NCBI GenBank assembly: GCA_002221725.1
Contig: NJFT01000023.1
Span: forward strand, 62,001 to 126,000
Source of the DNA: Scedosporium boydii
Taxonomy: Eukaryota; Ascomycota; Sordariomycetes; Microascales; Microascaceae
DNA length: 64,000 nucleotides
Direction: 5' to 3'
Shown: positions 24,552 through 35,703 of the stretch, piece by piece
Layout: every line of letters starts with the position of its first letter
How positions within the stretch are numbered: position 1 is the stretch's first letter
Made by a program: the position numbers and the translations under genes
Notes under the pieces: model-generated
What the model was told of the DNA's origin: nothing
Seen by the model: only the letters and a program-made list of their open reading frames with translations
Databases searched by the model: none

Positions 24552-26251
24552 GATTGTGCACCAGCTGCGTGTGGTTGGCTAGGACAAGTGATGGCGGCAG
24601 ATTTTCACGCACTAAGAACGGACGAAATCATCCTACCGGTATCCCAGGCGGGAGGAGAGGCGCGGTTGGTTCTTAAATGAAGCTGCACTTTGTATGTGAT
24701 CGGCTTTGAGCAGTTGTCGTCGCCAACCAAGCAACTCCTTAAACTTGGTGGATCGTTCGACCTAAAAAGGTCACATGTAATTAAACCATGCCTCGGGTAT
24801 CGATACTAGTGGATGGGGCGTCGCCCGAATCCGGTCGGACGATGGGGCTTCCCCGCATTCTTGCTTCGAATGAAGCTCTTGTCTCTCCGCGTCGTACCGC
24901 ATTGCCATAGACACTAAGGCGAGGGATGGCGGCGGGAAGAGATGTCCATGCTATTGATCAATCCGTTTCCCCCAGCAGGTTACTAAACTAGTGGCTTTCT
25001 GCTGCCAGAAATGGTAAACGCGGAGCAGATCGACGCGAAATTTAGGCCGTCCGTCGGTGATGTTGGGACTCCGGCCCCGCTCTGGACGCTGCTCTGGGCC
25101 CTTACCGAGGTCCACCGCCGGCCTCGAAGCAAGCGGACATAAGAGAAGTTTGAGTTGTAATCGCAGGAGAGCATGGCAGGTCTAAGAGACGGGAATCGCG
25201 GAGTCCGATGAGATATCTCCCTGGTGTCATTTTCTTCTCGATAAAATTGCCTCGTGCTGTCGACGGTTTCTGATAATGTTTTCCTGATTAACTCCGCTGC
25301 TTACGCCAAACTGTTGCTCCTCCGAGATCTTATGTAGGTCAGGAGCAAAAGCCACATCAAAACCGGGTTTTTGGTAGCCCCGGGAAATGGGATAAACGCG
25401 GAGCGGGATCGGGAGTCAGCCGAACCACCAATGATCGTCTCCAGACCCCGTACATCTTTCTACGGAGGAGTTTATTTACCCCGACGTTCCGATAAGCCTA
25501 GTATACACTGCGGTCCCTTCGTTCAGATGGGAAACAGGAATGAATTCCTCCAAGAAAATTTCGGATAAGGAGGCGGACAGGCTGATAATCAACTTTCCTA
25601 GGGGCAGGCAGCTGGGCCAAAAACATAACCATTTTTCCAGGTCCCGCGCTCTTATGGATGCCGGGGGTACGAAAATATGCTTGCCTACCTCCCAGACTCG
25701 GAAGATGAATGCTATCAATACTTTTGAATTTCGGCAATATTAACGCGACTTGTGGCTGCCACGTCACGTTTCAATCATCTCCCGGAAGTTGCACAGCCTC
25801 CAACCTGATTGAGCCTCTTTCGTTCGAATGCACGTCGCGGTTAAGTAGATCAAAGGCGAGATCGATGGAACCAAACGCGAAAGAACGATCATAATCTACA
25901 TTTTATCCATCGTATCGATGGGCTTTTTGTTTCTTATCAGTTGATACGAGAATGGTGATGCCATCGCTGCGCCACGATGAAACGGAAACAGCAATGATAC
26001 CACCTCCTTTCGCTTAAGCAATACAACCGACCTCTGCTGCGCCATAGCCGCGCCGCTCCCTATCGTGAGAACGGATTGTTACATCGCTCGTATTTTTTTT
26101 TGGAGTCGATGCCCACGTGCGCTCTCTGCACCCTGCATATGGAAATCCTCCCTCGATGGAGTCGATGCCGTATAAACATCATCACATCCGCGGGAAACAA
26201 TGGCTTTTCTTGTTCATCGACACCCAACCATCGTGTTGCTGACAAGCGACA
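24552..26251. other. Intergenic, no supported gene
   Basis: This is the divergent space between the flavin monooxygenase and a small membrane-protein gene. No frame is convincing on either strand. Confidence 0.5.
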
Positions 26252-27066
26252 ATGCGGTCCCGAGTTCCTTCAGTGATCGGCATCCTCCAGGTGCTCCTGC
26301 ATCTATTATCGATAGGGGCCGCCTGCGCAGGAATTGTGGGATTAAGCTGGACGTCCAAAGAAGTCGTCTATAGAAAAACCGCCGAGTACATTTGGATAGC
26401 GTATATAGCGGTATGTCCTTGGACACGCAGGCCTCATCAGAGGGTTGGCCTCCCAGTCTACGATACTAGGAACCAACCATGGCTAATCTCTTTCTTGGCG
26501 GGTTAGTGTATCTGGATCATTTTCGTCAGCACTTGCGATGTGATAGGTCTCCTCGACACCAGAGAAAAATCGAGAAGCTGTGGTCGCGCCGCTCCACCTT
26601 GCCTCGCATGCTTACACTTTGGTGCCCTTGCTTGGGGTATCCCCGGCCTCATTTGCTTCCTGTTCATTGGGTACAATTTTGAATACGGAACCGAGCAGTC
26701 TGATGGAACACCATGGACACCAGAAACTCTCGCGAAGGCCCAAGGCGAGCTTTCAGGCCCGTGGGCGTCCATCTCCTTTATTAGTATGCTTATCTGCATG
26801 TGCGTATACCTCTCTCGCCTTCGGCCTCAGCCGTCTCTCGCTGACAGAATTGTAACAGCCCCACTCAATTCCTTTTGTGTACTTTCTCGTGCTGTTATAT
26901 GTGCAGAGCCTACTACCTTTCGGAGAAAGCAGACCGGGCTAGAATCCGACAATTACTCAAGAATGCGCAGGCGACCGTTCAAGCAAGAGAGGCTTCTACC
27001 ACCAAACCCCAGCGACCTCATGAGGGTGAACAAGCCAAGGGCGTTGTAATGAATGATGATCATTGA
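26252..27066 (+). CDS. Four-helix membrane protein of unknown function, 203 aa
   Basis: Three exons: 26252..26410, 26507..26799 and 26907..27066, in phase. I do not recognise a named family. Hydrophobic helices fall near residues 8-30 (GILQVLLHLLSIGAACAGIV), 44-66 (YIWIAYIACIWIIFVSTCDV), 88-108 (ALAWGIPGLICFLFIGY) and 136-152 (ASISFISMLICIAYYL). The loop between helices 1 and 2 is short. The tail from about residue 160 is basic and then polar, probably cytosolic. Four-helix topology with small loops recalls fungal MARVEL-like proteins, but no signature residues confirm it. Splicing is well supported, because all three exons give hydrophobic segments that run across the junctions. Confidence 0.65.
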
Positions 27067-27803
27067 TGCTACATCCTGGTGCAACGGTAGGGATATAATA
27101 CCGGATCTATATAATATTGACGATGTGTGTTATTATTACCTTCGTATACGGAGATCATCGCCGTGCTCTTACCAATTGGGAGCTTCTCACTTCGAGTCGG
27201 AGCTGAGACTGTACACGCACTCCATCATCGACCACTAGTAACACTTAATAGGGGATGGTTATTCACTGGACTCGGACTAGCGGTAGTACAAGCCCTCGAA
27301 CGGTCGCCGTTTGATCGACATTGTCGAGATGGGCTCTTGGCCTTGGGCTAGCGCTAGGTCTGTTCATGACCGTTCTAGGCCAAGGCCATGTTAGTCTTCG
27401 GTGTCACACCCTGATGTAGATTTTTCTGACCAACGTCGAACCCGGTGAATGAAAAGTACACTGTTCTTTCTGATCAAACATTCTTGGCATTCACGCCCTA
27501 CCACCCTCAATCCAGGTCAGTCCCTGTACTGATGAAACCGTAGCATTGCCGAGGGAACAACAGAACTCAAGAAGTACGAAGTACGAGCGAAGGCGGACCC
27601 GATCTTCAAACAGGGGAAATTAATTATTGTTCTAAATCCTAAAATACAACTATACAAGAACATTAATTTTTTCTCTAAATATGTGCTTTTTAGTCACGAA
27701 GCGGATATCAAATCCGCTGCCGCCTACACCAAAAAATTGTCCCGAGACACCTATGTTACAATGGTCCACCGATGATGAAAAGAAACAAAACAGAAAAAAG
27801 AGC
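27067..27803. other. Convergent 3' space, no supported gene
   Basis: The space lies between two converging genes. A plus-strand hydrophobic stretch around 27127-27351 has no start context and no intron partner. The A/T-rich tract 27610-27690 probably holds 3' ends. Confidence 0.45.
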
Positions 27804-29348
27804 CTAAAAGTGATCGATATTACGCATACGATCGTCATGCTTCGCTGCTGACTCCTGGACAGTGACCTCGGTAGTAACAACGATGTGTCTTCCTGACTGG
27901 CCCCCTTGCCGCGCTCCGGACGTCCTGCGGTCTGAGGATATTTCCACGCCTTTGGCGGAGCCGTCCTCACTCGAGGCCATCTTCTGGTCCGAGCTGACGA
28001 CGATATGCTCCTCGGAGTCCCACGCCGTGTCGTTAGGCCTCGAGCGCGGTCCACTGGAGATCATAGCGCTGCGAGGATACTGACCCAGTGGATGACTGTT
28101 CATGTTTGATGAACCTTTGGTCGTGCCCTTATCAATGTACTTCTTGATGATGGGGTAGATCATTGGCAGGTTTGTTAAGGTGAAGGAGACGAATGATTCA
28201 CGGACCGACCAATACCCTGACTGCGCCGGGTCCTTGTCGCCGACCTGCCATAAAATTGTTAGTAATTGATCTTGTGTTTAGAAGACTGGATGAGAATTTT
28301 AAATGAGACAAGCTTGAGGGGACGCACCGTCAAGATTGACACGCATCGGAGAATGCCGAATGTCATTTCCAGGAAAGCACCGCTGAACATAATGACCAGC
28401 CTGACCTTCTTCTTCCATGGCAATTGAGATCCCCACACGATCGGAATGGGAATAGCCATAAGATAAAAGTCTGTGACAGTGTTCATGACCATGACGTAGA
28501 TGGTTTGGATGAAGGAGATAGCTGGCATGCATCGATCTTGGAGGCTAGTGAGTAATGAAGATCATGAAATATGCACAAAGTTTGACTCCACTCACTTGGC
28601 GGGGTGGGGTAGATTTGCCACTGATGGTCGAATGGAATACACTTCAAGAAGGCGACGAGAAGACAGGAAATGTATGTCAGGGGCATAATGACAACGCCGT
28701 AGCGGACAAGTTTGCGCATCTTGCGAATTCCCTCGGTCAAGCGAAAGTAGTAAACAAGCCAGCAAGCTTTCAGTATCCAGAGGAGAGTGGTGTACAGGAG
28801 CAGGCCAATGACATGCGTCTTGGAGCCGTTGACTCGAAGCCTCCACTCCTCGGAATTCGGGTCGAGGGCGGCCCGTTGCTCCTCCGTCATTGCATTGTTC
28901 GCGAAGCCCCTCCAGTAGGCGACGACGAAGTGCGCGGCGACGGATTCGGCGGTGTAGACAAGCTAGTTCCAATAAACATTAATTGATTGTTTGCAAAGGA
29001 GAGAGAGGGAGAAAGAAGAAGAGGGACAAGAAGATTAGGAGAGGCAGACACTAGATAATTGACTGCTTGGGGGGGGGGAGAAGAAGATGTGAAGATTTTT
29101 CTTTCACTCACTGTTGCCAGAACCATAAAGGCATCGTCCCAGGCAAGCTTGTGCCATCCGAGAGTCGAGATTCTTTGATAGTACCGCAAGCTGACAATCA
29201 CGTATGCGGTCGCCTGGAGGGCCCAGACTTCGCGAAGGAAAGCCTGCCCATCCCTGGCCATGATTGGTGCACCGATTTCACCTCGAGGAAAGGTGGAGGG
29301 TGATGTTTGGCGTCGATCTATGATCATGGCAACAAGAGAGGAGGACAT
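27804..29348 (-). CDS. Rhodopsin-domain integral membrane protein, 417 aa
   Basis: Four exons: 29348..29112, 28962..28596, 28536..28328 and 28244..27804. The order of features fits the fungal rhodopsin-domain family (PF20684), which is often mislabelled SAT4 or PTH11-like. It has a polar N-terminus, WDDAFM after helix 2, KTHVIGLLLYTTLLWILKACWLVYYFRLT across helices 3-4, a loop with PPNRCM after helix 4, then FYLMAIPIPIVWGSQLPWKKK and RESFVSFTLTNLPMIYP closing helix 7. Seven helices are expected. The tail of about 120 residues is Ser/Arg-rich, polar and probably cytosolic. Members are thought to be plasma-membrane proteins related to Pth11-type receptors, with unknown ligands. No CFEM cysteine domain is present at the N-terminus. 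Confidence 0.85.
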
Positions 29349-31061
29349 GGCGACCTCGGTCTCTAAATATCGGTGGCGGTCTCAGAGTTACCGACCCTGC
29401 CTGTCGACTGTACGGAAGTACTGTCACTGACTGACTGCCACTGGCCGGGCTGTGTAACTTGCGTAATCTGAGTAAATCTGCGTTCGCTTGTCTACCTCAT
29501 CCGAATGGTCATCTATCCAGCCGTGCGTGAAGGGATAAGTGTTCGAGGATGGAGCGAGTAACCTGTCGAACTGAATTGTGGACAGGGTCGGTAGTATTAA
29601 TGCCGAACCGCTGCAAAACAAAAAAGGGGCCAGAGCCCTTCGTTCTCGCTTCCAAAATGACATCTTCTAAACTAGTAAATTCACGTCGATCGTCATGGAA
29701 AAGCCCAAGAAAAGCACAGGACAGCGGATAAGACTCGATTCCTCATCAAGACAAAGCATGAGGGGAAACCGCGGTCTTGCAGGGGTGTGCCTGGCACTAT
29801 CCCCACGTCTGTTGACCCTGTTTGACCCTTGGCCCCATTTTTCCTGCGATCTATCATTCAGCCCCAGCACTAAATCTCCACAACTAGCACCAAGTAGGAA
29901 GCGCACTAGTGCACGACGAGATGGCTGGGCTCCTCCATCGATTTCACGTGTGAAGAGACTGGGGACATGGTTGTTGAGTGTGGACGCAATCGCATTAGCG
30001 TCCTTGGACTTGCAAACTTAGATGATCCAGTCATGTCTTCCGGAACGTTTCTCTGCCTTGCATTCGTGCCGTGTCCATGTCGAACCATTACGAAAGTAAT
30101 TACGAAGTACATTGCAGTGATTTGCACTATGGCTGAAAGGGAGTGGCGCCAAATCTCCAACATGCTTTAGAAACGCTTCATCTCACCGGGTCAGGGGAAG
30201 TGTCCGAGGTTGGGTTGTATGGGGAGAGATTGCCTGCAATGCAGCCTGCATCCTCCCCGGCTCGTCCGTGCACTCGCAAAAGGTCTTTTTCCGTATCTCA
30301 CAAGGAAAAAACGACACGACACAGAGCCTGCTGCGTGCAGTGTGCAGGGGACCAAACACCAATGCGGTTCGAAGGATTGTCGATTCCTGCGCCCAGGGGA
30401 TGATCCCATCTCCACCTTTGCGAAATGCCAAGTGCTTCCCCGTCAGAAACGAGGTATTGGGTTACCCCGAGAAAAGAACGAAAAAGAAAAACTTTGTTCT
30501 GTTGGTCGTGCAGGGTGCAACGTCGACAAGGAAGCAGGATGGATATGGAGGGCCGACCGGGATTGATGGAGCTTTCTATTATTACCCGTCACTTTTTCTC
30601 GGATAGCTCCCGCGCACTAAGAAGCCGTTGGTGGACACGGACTGGCCACCCAGACCTGGCCTCGTAACCGCAGTGAGGGGCACTGGAGCTCTCCATCCTT
30701 CGGAAGGCAAGAATTGCTCTTGTTTTCCGTCGGGGAAAGGGACTGCATACTCCCGGTTCCAACCTGTTGGTTCGCAACATACGATATCGGGAGTTTCCTC
30801 CAGTGCGGGTAGGAATCCTTACTGCTGGAATTATAGGTCGAAACAGGAGGGGAAAAGCAGGGCGAAAGGAGGAGAAAAGGAGGAGGGTAAGACCCAGGAC
30901 ACGGGCGTGTTCCTGTTTCTTAAGCACGGCAGTTCTCCCCCCAAATCTTGGCCGTGTCGTTCCTCTCTTCACACATTCCAACTTGCCGCACCTCATTGTT
31001 TGGTATTAATAACTGCTCCAACCAAGATTCCCGATCCATTAACAGAAGATCTTGACGCGCT
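29349..31061. other. Divergent intergenic region, no supported gene
   Basis: This lies between the rhodopsin-domain gene and the phenol-hydroxylase-type gene. Several overlapping frames occur at 30180-30660 in all phases, as expected of C/G-biased non-coding DNA. None has a domain. Confidence 0.5.
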
Positions 31062-33641
31062 ATGGCCGCTCCCGAAACCCCTGAATCCAACGTCGATGTG
31101 TAGGCAGAAGCACCACACCAACCTTCACACCATACCAAGAGAAGAGAGAAAGGATGTGGTTGGCTAACAATAGAGTACTCACAGGCTCATCATCGGCGCA
31201 GGTCCCGCTGGGTAAGGGAAATTTGACTTTATTTAGACTCGAGTTAAATCGTCCCGCCGGGCTTCGGAGGCTAACTAATATTGGGTGGCCTCAGACTCAT
31301 GGCGGCGTGCTGGATGGCGCACTGCGGGGTCAAAGCACGAATTATCGACAAGCGAAACGCCAAAATCTTTTGCGGCCAGGCGGATGGCTTGCAATGTCGA
31401 AGTCTAGAAATCTTCGATAGCCTCGGCTTTGGTGACAGAGCGTGGAAGGAAGCAAACCATATGATTGAGGTGAGCAGCACCCTGCATGTGGCGCTGAGAG
31501 ATCGACCCGAGACCCGCCCGGATGAAGCTGACTTGCTTTTCACCGCACCGCGCGACAGATTTGCATGTGGGTACGTACTCGCCATTCACCCTGAGGGACC
31601 GTGTCGTGTTACACGGCTTGAGGGAATTTGTTCTTTTTCCTTCTTTTTATTATTTCATTTCCTTCTAGTGTGTGTGTGCATGTGTGTGTATGTGCTTTTT
31701 CTTAACCTAGGGTCTTAGAACCCCGGTCCGGACGGCGTGATTCGGCGCTCCGACCGAATCCCCGACACCATCGTCGGCCTCTCCCGCTTCCAGCAAATCG
31801 TCCTTCACCAGGGCCGCATTGAGCGTTTCTTCCTCGACAACATCAAGAAGTTCTCCAAAGACACTATCAAGGTCGAGCGTGGCATCTTGCCCGAGTCTCT
31901 CGAGATCGATGTTTCGAAGGTCGAGGACAACTCGGCGTACCCGGTGACGGTCAAGCTGCGCCACCTCTCCGAGGAAGAAGCCACGCCCAGGCAGGAAGTT
32001 AGTGGTAGTAAAGTCGGCAAAGCCGGCGACGGTATTTTCCGCAGCAATCTCATCTACGAAGACGATGAGGATGACTTGATCCGGAAGAGTCGAGCCCGAG
32101 AGGGAACGGCGGAGACGGTCCACGCCAAGTATGTGATCGGCTGCGATGGCGCCCGCAGCTGGACCCGACGGGCGTTGGGATCTGAACTGCAAGGCGAAGC
32201 TACTGATTTCATTTGGGGAGTGATGGACATAATTCCCATTACTGATTTCCGTGAGCAGATTTTCTTCGTGCATCAATACAGTGCTGTCATGTACCTGTTC
32301 TGTGATTGCTGACACTTTTACGTTTCTACCGCAGCGGATATCCGAATGCGTTGTGCGATTCACTCCGCCGAAAGCGGCAGTCTCATGGTCATCCCCAGAG
32401 AGAACAAGCTCGTTCGTCTCTACATCCAGTTGGTGGAGGTGACACCGGATGCCTCCGGTCGCGCGGACAGGTCCAAGATCACGCCCGACTTCATTTTCGG
32501 CGCCGCGCAGAAAATCTTGAGCCCTTACAAGATCGACTATGAATACTGTGACTGGTGGACCGCCTACCAGATCGGCCAACGGGTGGGCACGAGCTTCGAC
32601 TCCCACAGCAGAGTCTTCCTTGCCGGCGACGCCGTCCACACGCACTCCCCCAAGGCAGGCCAGGGGATGAACGTGTCGATGCAGGATTGCTACAATCTCG
32701 GCTGGAAGGTCGCTCTCGTTGCCAAGGGCATCGCTAAGCGGAGCATCCTCACCACGTACCAGAGCGAGCGCCGCCGCGTGGCTCAGGACCTCATCAACTT
32801 TGATCACCGCTTCAGCAGGCTCTTCTCTGGCAGGCCGGCCCAGGATGTCATGGACACCGAGGGAGTCAGTATGGAGGTGTTCAAGGATGCCTTCCTCAAA
32901 GGTAACATGTTCGCTTCTGGCCTGAGCGTGAACTATGGACCTAGCAATCTTGTAGCCAAGTCCGGCGACGCTGCTGAGGAGGGCGATGGAAGCACCCCGG
33001 CTACCTCGGATCTGGTCAAGGATCTGACGCCCGAGGTGTTTGAGAAGAAGCAGGCGCTCGCGACCGGCCTGCCTGTCGGTATGCGTTTCAACAGCTTCAA
33101 GGTCCTCAACCAGGCATGCGCACGCCCCTGGCATTTCCAGGAAAGACTCAAGGCTGACGGACGATTCCGCGTCGTCCTCTTCGCTGGAGACATTTTGGAT
33201 CCGGAGCAGAAAGCCCGCGTCCAAAAGTTCTGCGACGCCCTGGATGCGCCTGGGAGTTTCCTGCATGCTGCCACCCCGGCCGACGCGCCGATTGATAGCG
33301 TTATCGAGGTCCTGACTATCCACTCGTCTCCCCGCACGGAGACGGAATTGCTCAGGGATTTCCCTGACATCCTCCACCCCTTCGACAAGCATGCCGGTTG
33401 GGACTACAACAAGGTGTTTGTCGACGGTGAGAGTTACCACGAAGGCTATGGCGAGGCGTACAAGAACTACGGCGTTGACAGGAAGAGGGGATGCGTGGTG
33501 GCCATCAGGCCCGATCAATATGTTGGCTGGGTTGGTGAGCTGGAGGACTTTGACCAGCTGCAGAAGTATTTCGATGGTTGCCTCATTCTTCGAGACAGTA
33601 CGAGCAATGAGTTGAACGGCCAGGAGCTCGCCATCCGATAA
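31062..33641 (+). CDS. Phenol 2-monooxygenase-type FAD aromatic hydroxylase, 696 aa
   Basis: Six exons: 31062..31099, 31185..31211, 31295..31469, 31559..31570, 31719..32250 and 32335..33641, all in phase. Exon 4 is a 12-base microexon coding ICMW; it is supported because the flanking sequence then reads MIEICMWNPGPDG, as in homologues. Domains are the FAD-binding LIIGAGPAGLMAA with RIIDKR, the aromatic hydroxylase core with VIGCDGARSWTRR (DG motif) and FLAGDAVHTHSPKAGQGMN (GD motif), and a C-terminal thioredoxin-like phenol hydroxylase dimerisation domain from about residue 500. These enzymes hydroxylate phenols or hydroxybenzoates ortho or para with NADPH and O2. The substrate may be phenol, 3-hydroxybenzoate or a relative. 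A long minus-strand frame covers it but is a shadow. Confidence 0.9.
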
Positions 33642-34529
33642 GCGGTCTGCTTTTTCCTTTCTGATCCGTTTTCACTTTTCTTCTCTTCCCCCTTTTCTTC
33701 TTCTCCTTCTCTTTCTTTCTTTCCCCTCCCTCCCCCCTTGACGATGGAAATCTCTGTCATGACTGCGGAGTACAAAGACTCGCAGACCATGTCAACACCT
33801 ACACATCAATGCCTCGGTCCCTGGGCACCGGGAGATGGTAGGAGTCGGGTTGGACTTACCATATCCTCATGCGAGCCCTTGACGTGCCCTACTTCCCCCA
33901 ACCTTCTGACAAATAAACCTACAACACGGCAGCCACATCAGACGTGGCAGCATTCCCTCGAACAGGATACAAAATAGTATTCAAGATGTAGAAGAATGGC
34001 TCAAATTATTCTATCGGAGTGTAGAGATGTGCATGCTGATACCCGCAATGTGGTGCTGTTTCATGATCATGGTCAACTTGCTCTACACGCTCTTCCCACG
34101 CGTATCAATTCCCCTGCTTTGGGTTTGAGCTTCCCGGTTGCCTTGGACGTTGGAAATCATATATTTGCCACATTGGGTCGGAAGCAGCACACTCGTTCGC
34201 TATGAGTTCTTCACTTGGTCGGTAATATCGGGCGCCCTTGACAAAATGTTGAAGGTGTGCTGGAAGGTAATGAGTAAATTCCCTTCCTTATAATACGTCA
34301 TGTGCTGGTGAGAGAAAGGCTTCTTAATCTGCCACCTTTCTCCCGTCGTCATCGGCAGACATTACCATCAACTTTATTCTCTCGGATCATTTATATGATT
34401 GGAAAATGCTAATCACGGTAGCTCTTCTCCCCATCGGCTTTTGTCTCTCGACAGTTCCTGCGCAATCTGACGAGCAACCTTCTGCGGTACACAAACGGCA
34501 TCCTGATCCATTGTACTCTCAATGCGATA
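33642..34529. other. Convergent 3' space with a C/T-rich tract
   Basis: A strong C/T tract lies at 33650-33740, just after the hydroxylase stop. The rest shows no clear gene apart from a candidate small secreted peptide at 34406-34540, listed separately. Confidence 0.5.
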
Positions 34530-34540
34530 TCAGTACTTAA
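34406..34540 (+). CDS. Candidate small secreted propeptide with a Kex2 site, 44 aa
   Basis: The ATG at 34406 opens a 44-residue frame. Residues 1-20 look like a signal peptide ending VPAQ (MLITVALLPIGFCLSTVPAQ). An acidic pro-segment ends in a Lys-Arg pair at residues 30-31, the Kex2 type of site, followed by 13 residues containing one Cys. The frame overlaps the 3' end of the opposite-strand dehydrogenase by 11 bases. It is too short to be sure: the frame could be chance, and no repeats of a mature peptide are present, unlike most fungal pheromone precursors. Confidence 0.22.
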   Translation: MLITVALLPIGFCLSTVPAQSDEQPSAVHKRHPDPLYSQCDIST

Positions 34541-35703
34541 ACTCTTGCCCTACTAGTTTCTCGCTCAGCTGCCAAAGCCTTTCCGACTCCACTGAACTCG
34601 TGGCCCAAGGCTTCACTGTATCCGTCCACGGATCAGCCACGTGGCAATCCTGTAGATAAGCGCCATTGTGGGCTAAGGCATTTAGTCAGCCGATAGTGCA
34701 TGAATTTACGACTGCTCAAGGTTCTTACCTTTAAGAGCGGGATCAAATGCTGCATATACCGTAGTCGCGGCACCCTGCTCCAGTGTCTTGAATTTGAAGT
34801 CTTCCCAGCCCTCCCTATTACCCAGGGTCTTGTCCGCATCCCCTATAGTCAGATTAGAAGATCTCCTATTTTTTGGACGTGCCGAACATACGCAGCCCTA
34901 TCATTTCCACATCCCAGTTCAAGTGATTACCGAGGTTCGTTCCGATTACACCTGGATGTAGGCTGAACGCATGGAGACCGTACTTGGGGCCGAGCTTCTC
35001 GGCAAGCCAGAGTGCCGTCAGAATATTGGCTGTCTTTGACTGCCCGTACGCGAACCATTTGTTGTACAAGGCTCCGTTCTTAAAATGCGGTCCGCCCAAT
35101 ATATTTAGCCATGGCAAAAAGAAATGTTGGAGAGATTATCTAGGATTCCAGAGATTCACTCACATCAAAGTTGTAGTCGGCAAACCGAATCGGGTGTAGC
35201 CTATGGCCATCGCTACTAACGTTGACGACCCTAGGAGACTTGGATGCACTGATCTTGTCCATGATGAGGTTGGTGAATAGGAAGGGCCCAAGATGGTTCG
35301 ACGCCAACTGGCTTTCAAATCCATCAACAGTAAGCGCGAAATCGACCGCCATGATGCCGGCATTGTTGACCAAAACATCAATCACCGGTACATCATTCCA
35401 GGACAAAACCTCGGCGGCAGCGGCTCTCACGGCGTCCAAGGAGCTTAGGTCTAACTGAAGCGTTCGAATCTTTACACCAGGGTTGGCTTTGGTAATGGCA
35501 TCGGCCGTGGCTTGGACTTTGGCAGCATTGCGACCGGCGAGGATGAGGGTGGATGGCTGGGCGACAGCGACCGCCTCTACGAAAGCAGCGCCGATACCTC
35601 CTGGGGAAACACCTGTCGTAAGAATAGTCTTGCCCCTGATCTCATTGACGAGGGCCGCGACGAGCTGGGGTGCAGTAGAAGCAGCGTCAAATGTAGGTGC
35701 CAT
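34530..35703 (-). CDS. Short-chain dehydrogenase/reductase, 327 aa
   Basis: Four exons: 35703..35164, 35078..34892, 34842..34729 and 34672..34530. The chosen start, MAPTFDAAST, matches the usual beginning of this SDR group; an upstream in-frame ATG at 35754 would add 17 residues. The cofactor loop is TTGVSPGGIG, the NNAG motif is VLVNNAGIMA, and the catalytic YxxxK is YGQSK, in exon 2. An upstream Ser occurs in VNVSSDG. The later exons give the conserved GVIGTNLG and EQGAATTVYAA. The protein resembles retinol-dehydrogenase/WW-oxidoreductase-type SDRs that oxidise or reduce alcohols and carbonyls with NADP(H). Its position next to the hydroxylase is tail to tail. The substrate is unknown. Confidence 0.88.

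Noticed and set aside
28250..28330. Extended exon at the third intron of the rhodopsin-domain gene
   Set aside because: Reading on past 28328 meets a stop and breaks the link to the conserved RESFVSFTLTNLP segment. The GTGCGT donor and GCAG acceptor explain the gap.
31707..33518. 603-codon open frame on the minus strand
   Set aside because: It lies antisense to the phenol-hydroxylase-type gene, whose plus-strand domains are clear. It is Val/Asp/Glu-rich as expected from codon bias on the other strand and shows no domain of its own.
34570..34695. Spliced extension of the small peptide candidate ending in a second Lys-Arg site
   Set aside because: This stretch is antisense to the last exon of the short-chain dehydrogenase, whose minus-strand reading is conserved. 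The Lys-Arg there is chance.
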